From Acidobacteriota bacterium (GTDB taxonomy: Bacteria > Acidobacteriota > UBA6911 > RPQK01 > JADFOI01), in the NCBI GenBank assembly GCA_022562935.1, contig JADFOI010000023.1, positions 1-35,941 on the forward strand: 35,941 nt of DNA, written 5' to 3'. Under the pieces are notes generated by a model. It ran no database searches. It was not told where the DNA came from and saw nothing but the letters and a program-made list of their open reading frames with translations. How positions within the stretch are numbered: position 1 is the first letter of the stretch; each line of letters begins with the position of its first letter. The translations under genes were made by a program, and so were the position numbers. Positions 1 through 7,700 of the stretch are shown here, in pieces.

Positions 1-1634
1 CATCTTTGGGTCAAAAACTGGAACATCATACCAAAGAGGTTGCTGAACAGAAAGTAGAGGACCAAGCCACTGGAAAAGTTCAGAAAAAAGAAGGTGAAGA
101 CTACAGGAAGGACCATCATCATCTTGCGTTGGGTGGGATCACCGGCCGCCGGGGTCATCTTTTGCTGAACCACCATGCTGATTCCCATCAAGATCGGCGT
201 CACGTAATAGGGGTCATGCCGGGAAAGATCCTGGATCCACCCGATAAAAGGAGCTCCCCTCAATTCCATTGAGGAATACAACATTCTATAGAAAGCAAAG
301 AGAAAGGGCATCTGGATCACCAACGGCAAACAGCCCCCCAGAGGGTTCACGCCGTGTTCTTTGTACAGGGCCATGACTTCTTCATTCTTCTTGGCCTGGC
401 GAGGATCGGTGCGCTTCATTCGCTTGTATCGATCCTGGATGGCCTTTATTTGAGGCTGAAGCACCGACATCTTCTTCATGGAGGCCGTTTGCTTGTAACG
501 CACGGGGGCAAGCACCAGATTAATCCCGAAAGTGAGGACAATGATGGCCCAACCGTAGTTGTGGAGGTAAAGGTAGAGAAAATTCAAGCTGAGCAACAAA
601 GGCCTCACCAAAAAGGCAAACCATCCGTAGTCAATCAGTTGAATCAATGTTCCATCTGTGGCTTGGAGCACCTGGTAGGCTTTGGGTCCCAGGAACGCTA
701 AGTAGCGGGCACCCGCTTCCATCTCCACCTCGGCACGCAGTAAGGCCACCTCCAGGCTTTCGCCATCTGGGGTTTCTTCAGCAAAGCCGCTGTAGGAGAT
801 GGTTCCGCCGCGGATCCTGTCGGGACTCAAAAGCAAATAGGTAAAGTATTTGCTATCCAAGGCCACCCAGCGCACTCCCGGGGCTAACTGCACTGGCGCC
901 TCTTCCAGTTCTTCCGCAGTATGCCGCTGCACTGTCCCGTTTAAGAAATAGGCAGCTTTAGGCTCTGCGAAATCTTTGTCCGTTGTAGAGGAAATTTCTC
1001 CGATTCCCGGCCCTAGAAGGACGGAAAAGGGGACAGACCGCCCCTGAACACGGACATCCGTTTCCATATCCACAAAATAGCCTTCGGCGGGAATGCGGAT
1101 GGTTCGACTCACTTCGATCAAGGAATCTCGATAATGAAAAGTGATCTCCGCTGGGGCTTGAACTCTGCCCCCAGCGACTCCAGTTACTTCATACACAGCT
1201 CCCTTCAAACGCTTGTCCCATTCCTCATCTCCTGTGCGAATCCCAAACGTCTGCCTCATGGACTCCGGTAATTGCTGGGGAATCAGTTCCAAGGGCAGGT
1301 CGTCCACCGTGCGATAGTTTTTGAGCTGAGCGCTCTGTAAAACGACGCCCACGTTGCTCCATCGCAGTACCAGATCTTGGTTCGCCACTTCGATAATCTG
1401 GCGCGGACTAAGGGTCGCTGGCTCCCCCTCCTCCGTTTCAGGGATTCTCTGGGGAGGTTCCCGCCTGACCGCTAGCGCAGCTGGCTCCTCCGCTTCAACG
1501 ACCGGCGCAGGGGGCGGTACCGGCCCAGGCGCACGAGTAAAATAGGGAACCAGGAACAATATTGCCATGGATAACACCATGGCCAGCAGCAGCCGTTTTT
1601 CCATACCCATTTCAGAGGGGTCTTGGATGGCCAT
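1..1634 (-). CDS. yidC: YidC membrane protein insertase (C-terminus cut by window edge)
   Basis: YidC inserts and folds inner-membrane proteins, alone or with SecYEG. About 544 codons are present; the end runs off the left edge. The N-terminus has one membrane segment (LLLAMVLSMAILFLVPYF) followed by a Pro/Glu-rich linker. A large periplasmic domain follows, then the conserved core with NYGWAIIVLTFGINLVLAPV, YKQTASMKKMSVLQPQIKA and the helix with NPLGGCLPLVIQMPFLFAFYR. This is the long Gram-negative form. The start at 1634 (MAIQDPSEMGMEKR) is preferred over Met codons at 1610 and 1604, because only it has a purine-rich stretch upstream, though a weak one. It follows yidD by 14 bases in the order rpmH-rnpA-yidD-yidC. 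The family call is sure; the exact start is not. Confidence 0.95.
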   Translation of the reverse strand, partial: MAIQDPSEMGMEKRLLLAMVLSMAILFLVPYFTRAPGPVPPPAPVVEAEEPAALAVRREPPQRIPETEEGEPATLSPRQIIEVANQDLVLRWSNVGVVLQSAQLKNYRTVDDLPLELIPQQLPESMRQTFGIRTGDEEWDKRLKGAVYEVTGVAGGRVQAPAEITFHYRDSLIEVSRTIRIPAEGYFVDMETDVRVQGRSVPFSVLLGPGIGEISSTTDKDFAEPKAAYFLNGTVQRHTAEELEEAPVQLAPGVRWVALDSKYFTYLLLSPDRIRGGTISYSGFAEETPDGESLEVALLRAEVEMEAGARYLAFLGPKAYQVLQATDGTLIQLIDYGWFAFLVRPLLLSLNFLYLYLHNYGWAIIVLTFGINLVLAPVRYKQTASMKKMSVLQPQIKAIQDRYKRMKRTDPRQAKKNEEVMALYKEHGVNPLGGCLPLVIQMPFLFAFYRMLYSSMELRGAPFIGWIQDLSRHDPYYVTPILMGISMVVQQKMTPAAGDPTQRKMMMVLPVVFTFFFLNFSSGLVLYFLFSNLFGMMFQFLTQR

Positions 1635-1648
1635 AGTTTGTTCGCTCT

Positions 1649-1858
1649 TTAAGGAATCGGGTCAGCCCCTCCGGGGTGCCAGGGGTGGCATCGGAGTATT
1701 CTCTTGATGCCAAGGTAAGCGCCGCGTCCGACCCCGTATTTATCGATCGCTTGGCGCATATACTCAGAGCACGAAGGGGCGAATCGGCAGGAGGACGGCA
1801 GGATAGGCGCAAGAATGACTTGATAGACCCTGATCAACCCCATCGGTACCGCTTTCAC
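1649..1858 (-). CDS. yidD: YidD, membrane protein insertion efficiency factor
   Basis: YidD is a small membrane-associated protein that helps YidC-dependent insertion. The 69 residues carry the family signature: an amphipathic N-terminus ([18 protein letters not shown]), the Cys-rich [14 protein letters not shown] motif, and the closing [13 protein letters not shown]. The length is at the short end for the family, ending right after the HPGG motif. It starts 5 bases after the rnpA stop and ends 14 bases before the yidC start, so the genes are almost certainly co-transcribed. The family is clear from these motifs; the precise start (MKAVP or the second Met) is less certain. Confidence 0.93.
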   Translation of the reverse strand: MKAVPMGLIRVYQVILAPILPSSCRFAPSCSEYMRQAIDKYGVGRGAYLGIKRILRCHPWHPGGADPIP

Positions 1859-1862
1859 CTTC

Positions 1863-2240
1863 TTATCCTTCCCTCTCGCTCGCTGGAGATTTCCTCTTCC
1901 ACCGTAGAATTCCCTTAAGGATGTCTTCCTGGATCTGTTGATTATGGGCCCTGGCGGCCGACCGCTTAGCGTTTACTACCAAGTCGCAGTGGGGGAAAAT
2001 GGCCTGTTTGTTCGTTCTGAAGACTTCGCGCAGGCGGCGCTTAATTCGATTTCGGACTACTGCTCTGCCGATCTTCCGAGAAACAGTAATCCCCAACCGG
2101 TGATGCGACCGCCCGTTCTCCAACATGTAGAGAACGAAATATGTCGATTGGATCTTATCGCCTCGCTCATATACGCCCAGGAACTCCCTCCTCTTGCGGA
2201 GGCGCTCCGCCTTAGAAAATCCGCGACCCTGTTCATCCAC
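1863..2240 (-). CDS. rnpA: Ribonuclease P protein component
   Basis: This is the protein subunit of RNase P, which removes 5' leaders from pre-tRNAs together with the RNA subunit (not in the window). The 125 residues show the family order: [20 protein letters not shown] at the N-terminus, then [19 protein letters not shown] and the RNR-type basic helix [12 protein letters not shown] (about residues 63-74). The start is a GTG at 2240, the first start codon after an in-frame stop. It overlaps the end of rpmH by 8 bases, and an AGAGG lies about 10 bases upstream inside rpmH. The overlap suggests translational coupling to the L34 gene. The basic C-terminal tail is ordinary for the family. Confidence 0.95.
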   Translation of the reverse strand: MDEQGRGFSKAERLRKRREFLGVYERGDKIQSTYFVLYMLENGRSHHRLGITVSRKIGRAVVRNRIKRRLREVFRTNKQAIFPHCDLVVNAKRSAARAHNQQIQEDILKGILRWKRKSPASEREG

Positions 2241-2373
2241 TCACCGTCAACCTCTTACGGCCTTTCGCGCGCCGCCTTCTTAATACGGACCGGCCTGCGC
2301 GCACCCGCATTCGCTCTCGGAATCCGTGTTTCTTGCGGCGGCGCCTGTTTCGTGGTTGAAATGTCCGCTTCAT
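2233..2373 (-). CDS. rpmH: 50S ribosomal protein L34
   Basis: L34 is a very small basic protein of the large ribosomal subunit. I translated the 46 codons directly: the protein begins [18 protein letters not shown], continues [20 protein letters not shown], and ends RKRLTVSG. This is a textbook L34 with the conserved [13 protein letters not shown] pattern. It is the first gene of the rpmH-rnpA-yidD-yidC unit. Its stop overlaps the GTG start of rnpA. An AAGAGAAAG purine run lies just upstream of the ATG, and a promoter sits about 40 bases upstream. Confidence 0.96.
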   Translation of the reverse strand: MKRTFQPRNRRRRKKHGFRERMRVRAGRSVLRRRRAKGRKRLTVSG

Positions 2374-2413
2374 AACTTTCTCTTATCCCTTATTTTCCCT
2401 ACGGAGAAGGGTG

Positions 2414-2442
2414 ATGGTACCAACTTTACCTCTTCGATTCAA
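2414..2442 (-). promoter_or_regulatory. Candidate sigma-70 promoter of the rpmH operon
   Basis: Read on the minus strand, TTGAAT (2442-2437) and TACCAT (2419-2414) are separated by exactly 17 bases. Each matches the -35/-10 consensus at 4 of 6 positions. It would give a leader of about 35 bases before rpmH. It fits the gap between pheA and rpmH, but was found by eye only. Confidence 0.5.
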
Positions 2443-2514
2443 CTCTACCGAGGCGGCCCAGCGGAACCTCCCTATTTCCCGGAAAACCTAAGGCTACCTT
2501 TTGAAGTCTGACTC

Positions 2515-3417
2515 CTACATCCCCTTCTTCTCATGACTGGCGTCACGCGGATAACAACCGAGAACTTCCAAAAAATCAGTGAGTTCCCCCAAATGATCCA
2601 GCGCTTTCAGGGTACTTTCTTCACTGGTGTTCCCTAAAAAATCCAGATAAAAAAGATACTCCCAGGGCCGCCCGTGAATAGGCCGAGATTCAATTTTAGT
2701 AAGATCGATGTCTCGTAGTGCGAAAACACTTAAGCACTTAAAAAGAGCACCAGCTGTATTCCCAAAGCTAAACGCAATTGAGGTTTTGTCGGCCTTCTTC
2801 CTTATTTCCAGTTCACGGCCCAACAACACGAATCGGGTGAAATTTTCTCTATTGTCCTGGATTCCCGTCATTACGATATCCCCGCCGTAGTATTCTGCGG
2901 CTTGTTTTCCTGCAATTGCTGCGGAATCGCGCAGGTTCCCTTCCACGATACGCTTTACACTCCCCGATGTGTCATAGGCGCTACGCTTAACCAAGCAGGG
3001 GAATTTCTCGAAGAAACGGTTACATTGGTCCAATGCGATTGGATGAGAAAATACCGTGTCGATTTCTTTAAAGGAGACACCTGGGGCTGTAATTAAGTTG
3101 TGTTTGATTTGGAGATTGATTTCTCGGGTAATCTTTAGTTTATGTCGTAATAATAGGTCATAGTTTTTGTGAATAGACCCGGACAGGGAGTTCTCTAAAG
3201 GGATCAGGCAGTAATGGTTATCGTTTTTTGCGGTAAGTTTAAAAACTTCTTCGAAGCGCTCGCAGCAAACCAGCGTTATCTTATTTCCCAGGAGGCGCGT
3301 TGCCGCGACCTCACTGTAAGATCCGCGCTCCCCTTGAATCACCACTATTATTTCTTTCCCTATACTATCCACTTTGATCCGGCTATCGGTGCTTAAATTA
3401 CCCTGCCGCCCTTCCAC
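2515..3417 (-). CDS. pheA: Prephenate dehydratase (monofunctional)
   Basis: PheA converts prephenate to phenylpyruvate in phenylalanine synthesis. The catalytic half begins VIQGERGSYSEVAATRL and contains CLIPLENSLSGSI and the active-site TRF motif at residues 194-196 (NFTRFVLLG). The C-terminal ACT domain carries the Phe-binding ESRP at residues 243-246. There is no chorismate mutase domain, so it is the stand-alone form. The start used is a GTG at 3417; later GTG codons (residue 16, or just before VIQGERG) are possible because none has a strong ribosome site. The gene is more A+T rich than most of the window and lies between the putative origin and rpmH. A matching tyrA lies 13 kb away. Confidence 0.93.
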   Translation of the reverse strand: MEGRQGNLSTDSRIKVDSIGKEIIVVIQGERGSYSEVAATRLLGNKITLVCCERFEEVFKLTAKNDNHYCLIPLENSLSGSIHKNYDLLLRHKLKITREINLQIKHNLITAPGVSFKEIDTVFSHPIALDQCNRFFEKFPCLVKRSAYDTSGSVKRIVEGNLRDSAAIAGKQAAEYYGGDIVMTGIQDNRENFTRFVLLGRELEIRKKADKTSIAFSFGNTAGALFKCLSVFALRDIDLTKIESRPIHGRPWEYLFYLDFLGNTSEESTLKALDHLGELTDFLEVLGCYPRDASHEKKGM

Positions 3418-3420
3418 AAA

Positions 3421-3696
3421 TATCTAAATAATCTAACTTACTGCCTGAAAACTACTTAACCCCTTTTCACACAGCACCGCGATTTAACGGCTGTGTATAT
3501 TCTCCCCGCTACGCCTTTAAACAACCCAACTCCATTCCTTGTGGAAACTCGACTTTTTATCCACACGATTCTCCACCGTTAAAATACCTGTATTTTATAT
3601 TGCGTAGCGCCTTTATCAACAAAATACACACCCCTACTACTACTCCTAGAAAGAGAACTCTAATAAATTTATAGTAAACTTGTTTCCGAGAACTGT
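3421..3696. other. Candidate chromosomal replication origin (oriC)
   Basis: This A+T-rich gap has no gene. It holds a perfect DnaA box TTATCCACA at 3557-3565, a one-mismatch box TTATCAACA at 3613-3621, and weaker boxes at 3540-3548 (minus sense) and 3492-3500. After the 3613 box come a 12-base spacer ending in CACACCC and CTACTACTACT at 3634-3644. That tract reads GATGATGAT 3'-to-5' on the other strand, the DnaA-trio pattern. An A+T-rich tract (3661-3680) follows. The order box, C-rich spacer, trio, A+T-rich DNA and the orientation match the known basal unwinding module. Also present are AAAATAC at 3581, inverted at 3590 and repeated at 3621, and CGCCTTTA repeated at 3512 and 3608. Genes run leftward on the left and rightward on the right. 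Function is inferred. Confidence 0.72.
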
Positions 3697-3795
3697 TGGC
3701 GGAGGTACATGGGAATCGAACCCACCAACCACAACTCTCGTCGCAGTTCGACTGGTTTTGAAGACCAGGCCCGTCACCAGACAGGAAGTACCTCC
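3697..3795 (-). tRNA. selC: tRNA-Sec (anticodon UCA)
   Basis: On the minus strand the RNA begins GGAGGTAC and closes with GTACCTCC-G-CCA, a perfect 8-bp acceptor stem. The D stem is 6 bp (CCTGTC/GACGGG) with a 4-base TGGT loop. The anticodon arm is CTGGT-CTTCAAA-ACCAG, giving UCA. A long variable arm of 8 bp (ACTGCGAC/GTTGTGGT, with wobbles) is capped by GAGA, and the T loop is TTCGATT. The 8-bp acceptor, 6-bp D stem and UCA anticodon are diagnostic of bacterial selenocysteine tRNA rather than a suppressor tRNA. The CCA end is encoded. SelA, SelB and SelD genes are not in the window. Confidence 0.95.
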
Positions 3796-3804
3796 CTCGG
3801 CAGA

Positions 3805-3813
3805 ATTATATCA
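3805..3813 (-). promoter_or_regulatory. Extended -10 promoter of tRNA-Sec
   Basis: On the minus strand the sequence TGATATAAT is a perfect -10 hexamer with the TGn extension. It ends 9 bases before the tRNA 5' end, so a transcript would begin at or very near the mature end. No good -35 element is visible, as expected for an extended -10 promoter. Confidence 0.55.
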
Positions 3814-3877
3814 CTCCATTTAAGCTTTTCCCTTGGCCCGTTATCATCCTCCTCGTTATACTCACTTACATCTGAAA

Positions 3878-4759
3878 ATGAAGATAATAGCCAACCCAAC
3901 AGCCGGACATAAGAGAGGCGCTCGCGCCATTAAGGAGTTCCAATTACTACTTAGAGCAAAGGAAATCAATTATGAACTTTTCGAGACGCGATACCAGGGT
4001 CATGCAACAGAACTTGCTCGGCACCTCGCTGAAAAAGGGACTCGGAGAATCATTGTTTTCGGCGGGGACGGGACTATTTCCGAGGTAGTCAACGCCACAG
4101 TAAATACTGAGATAGAGCTCGGGATTATATCTGTAGGGACAGGGAACGACTTAGCCCGAAGCCTCGACCTGCCTTACAATAAACCCGAAAAAGCACTAGA
4201 AATTGTCCTCACCGGAAAACCCACCAAAATCGATGTGGGTTGGGAACAGGATCGGTATTTTATCTCCACTTTAGGGTTAGGTTTCCCAGCTATTATCGCC
4301 CATGAAGCTAACAAGATGAAATACTTGAAAGGGTCACCTGCCTTTTTTATAGCCACTTATAAAGCCATCAATCGCCTACGGGCCATCCCAGTAAGGATTA
4401 CGCTAGACAATGCAACTCTGAATGTAAACTGCACTTCGGTTCTGATTCAGAACACACGATTTTGCGGTGGAGGGCTACTTATGGCACCAGCAGCTCGAAT
4501 GGACGATGGTCTCTTTGATGTGGTTGTGGTGAATGATATCGGGAAAGTGGACTTACTATTGAATTTCCCAAAGATTTATAGCGGCCGCCACTTAGAACAC
4601 CCAAAATTCTCCTTACACCGCTCCCGGTCTGTCAGAATAGACACGCCCATAAACCTGAGTAAAATGTTCGACGGCGACATTTATGGTCAAACACCAGTGA
4701 ACGCGAAAGTCCTTAGAGGTGCGGCCACAATCATAGGACCCGCCACATTACAAAGATGA
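3878..4759 (+). CDS. Diacylglycerol kinase / YegS-like lipid kinase
   Basis: This is a member of the DAGK catalytic-domain family, which phosphorylates diacylglycerol or related lipids with ATP. The 293 residues begin MKIIANPTAGHKRG (the NP-AG motif of the family), carry GGDGT at 62-66, and then GTGNDLARSLDLP, the usual nucleotide-binding elements. The ATG at 3878 is chosen over an in-frame TTG 45 bases upstream because the family starts at this MKIIxNP motif. No Shine-Dalgarno is seen. A TTGGCC/TATACT pair just upstream (3833-3862, 18-base gap) would give a very short leader. The stop overlaps the next start by 4 bases (ATGA), so it is the first gene of the lipid operon. The exact lipid substrate cannot be read from the sequence. 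Confidence 0.88.
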   Translation: MKIIANPTAGHKRGARAIKEFQLLLRAKEINYELFETRYQGHATELARHLAEKGTRRIIVFGGDGTISEVVNATVNTEIELGIISVGTGNDLARSLDLPYNKPEKALEIVLTGKPTKIDVGWEQDRYFISTLGLGFPAIIAHEANKMKYLKGSPAFFIATYKAINRLRAIPVRITLDNATLNVNCTSVLIQNTRFCGGGLLMAPAARMDDGLFDVVVVNDIGKVDLLLNFPKIYSGRHLEHPKFSLHRSRSVRIDTPINLSKMFDGDIYGQTPVNAKVLRGAATIIGPATLQR

Positions 4760-7700
4760 ATAGGATTCAAGAAGCCTTAGAACATAAAACAATCTTCATC
4801 ACCGGAGCCACGGGCTTTCTAGGACAACCTCTGGTGGAGAAAATCTTAAGAATTGCTCCCAGGGTGGAACGGCTTTATCTCTTGATCCGGCCTAAAGTGC
4901 AACTTGGCGGCCAGACAATGACGGCCGAGGAGCGATTAACCAAGGAACTGTTTCAATCCAATGTGTTTGATAGACTCCGCCGCTTTTACGGGGATAAGAG
5001 TAGAGCTTTCCTTGAAGAAAAATTAGTTGCGGTATCCGGCGACATCTCTCAGGAAGGATTAGGAATCGACGAGGCCCTGAGAAGCCGACTCCAAGAAGAA
5101 GTCGACATTGTGATTAATAGTGCTGCCGCCGTTTCCTTCGATGCGCCACTCAACGAGGCGCTGGCCGTGAATGTCTTGAGTGCTGGCCGCATCGCCGAAT
5201 TCGCCAGCTCTTGTAAAAAAGTGGTACTTATCCATGTTTCTACGGCATATGTTAATGGTGCCAACAGTTATAGCGTTCCCGAGACGGTTCATCACGCAAC
5301 TTCTTCCTCGGAATCGGAACCGCTCCACCCTAAAGGGAAATTCACTGACGTCGCGCGGGAGGTGGAACACATCCGCAAAATGATCAGTCAGGTCGAGGAA
5401 TCCTCTCGGGACCCGAAGGTAAGGGAAGGGTTGCTCAAAGAACTGCGGAAGCCTCGGAGGAGGGGTAAGGGGATGACTCGTGCCGCCAAGCTCGAGAGCC
5501 TGAGGAAAAAATGGCTGCAGAGCCGTTTGATGGAAGAGGGTATGAAGTGGGCCCGCCAACGGGGATGGAATGATACCTATACCTATACCAAGGCACTGGG
5601 CGAGCAAATGGTTCTCGGGGCGCGAAACGAGGTCCCCACCGTGGTGATTCGCCCCTCGGTCATCGAAAGCAGCCTCTCGGAACCCAGCCCTGGGTGGCTT
5701 GATGGGCTGCGGATGGCTGACCCTCTCATCGTAGCCATCGGCAAGGGCCGCCTCAGGTCATTGCCTTTGGACGCTAATGTGATTCTCGACCTGGTTCCCG
5801 TTGACCTGGTGGTTAACGCCCTGCTAGCCACCATACCGCGAGCAGCACAGGAGGGTGGGGTAAAGGTGTACCACGTGGCAACGGGTGCCAAGAATCCAGT
5901 GACGCTGGGGGAGCTCCATCGGCTCGTTTACGAATATTTCCAGAAGAATCCCCTGCTGGACCGGCGAGGAGAGCCCATTCGCATCAAGCCACTGAAATTT
6001 CCCAAGCAGAGCACCTTCCGGTTGCAACACAAGCTGAAGACCGTTTCTCTTGAGACGGCGGAGCGCACTTTACGGAAGCTGCCTTTCTCCCGGAGGACGG
6101 AAAAAGTTAAGCGAAAAATCTCCTCCGCCAAAATGGCTTACGACAAGCTTTACTATTATGGGGAGATCTACCGTCCCTATCTAAACCTAAACTGTCGATT
6201 CGAAGTAGACAATACACTAGAACTTTTCAACTCACTCAATGAAGAGGAAAAGGAACTTCTTAATTTCGACATTGAACGATTAAACTGGCGTCACTACATT
6301 CAGAATGTTCATATCCCTGGAGTCAAGAAGCACGTCCTTAAGCTGGAAGGCGTTGGAGCCCTGTCGGTGGAAGACACGGCTTCTTGGGATGCCCTGACCA
6401 TCAATACGCTTGTTGAGCGCTCCGCCGAGAGGTTCCCAACCAAAACAGCGCTCCAGATCAAGCGCGAGGGCTACTGGCAGAGATTCACCTATAAAGACCT
6501 TCACGAGTCGGCTCAGAAAATGGGACAGGCTTTTTTGAAGATGGGACTACATAAAGGCGACCGCGTTGTCCTCTACTCGGAAAACACACCGGAGTGGGGT
6601 GCTGCCTATCTAGGAGCGGCTTCGATCGGCGTCGTTGTTGTACCGCTGGATGCCCAGACCTGGCATAAAGAAGTCTGGGCGGTGGCGCGATTTACCCAAA
6701 GCCGGGCGCTGCTGGCCTCTGAATATTGCCTTTCAAGGCTCGCACCCGAGGCCTTGAAAGAGAACGAGGCCCGGGAATTTCCCGTGACCTTGCTGAACGT
6801 CAATCAGCGGTGCCGGCCTTTCACCTTAAAGGAGTATCCTCGCAGCACCCAGCCACCCCGCCAAGAAGCCACTCTCAAGGAAAAGATCGAGGTGAAACCT
6901 GACGACCTGGCCTCGATTATTTTCACAAACAGTACTGCCGTTGATCCCAAGGGCGCCCTGCACACCCACCGTAATTTCATCACCAACTTGTTGGGGGTCA
7001 ACCACCACCTGCCGGTAACGGAGAGCGACCAACTCCTTTCGGTGCTTCCCCTGTCTCATGCCCTGGAATTCACATGCGGATTCTTGATGGCTATTTACGG
7101 TGGCGCCACGGTGACCTACATTCACTCACTCAAACCGAAAGTGATCCTTGAATCGATGCAAGAAACGGGAACGACCTGCATGCTGGGGGTCCCCACCCTC
7201 TATGCCCTGATTCGAGATGACATTGAGCGCCGCATTTTGAGGACGCCCAAATCCGCGCTGAAGTCGAATTTACTGAATACCTCGAAGCGGGTTAGCCAGT
7301 CGGTGGAGCGCACGCTGGGCAAAAACATCGGTCGGCAACTGTTTTCCCGGCTGCACCGGGAGTTTGGAGGGCAGATCAGATTGTTCGTAAGTGGCGGATC
7401 GGCGTTGGGGGAAGAACTATATGACGAGTTCAAGGTACTGGGAATGCCGATTTATGAAGGCTATGGCCTGACTGAAACCGCCCCTGTGCTGACCGTCAAT
7501 CCGTTCCGGCGGAGCAGGAAAGGCTCCGCCGGAAAGCCTCTCCCAGGTGTAGAGATCAGGATTTTTCATCCCGACAAAGAAGGTATTGGCGAGATCATTG
7601 CGCAAAGCCCCAGCCTGATGAAAGGCTACTACAATAATCCTGCAGCCACTGAAGCCGTGATCAAAGAAGGTTGGTTCCATACCGGAGATCTGGGTTGGGT

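Noticed and set aside
3709-3912. A short plus-strand frame over selC
   Set aside because: Crosses a well-formed tRNA-Sec and the start of the kinase gene in another frame.
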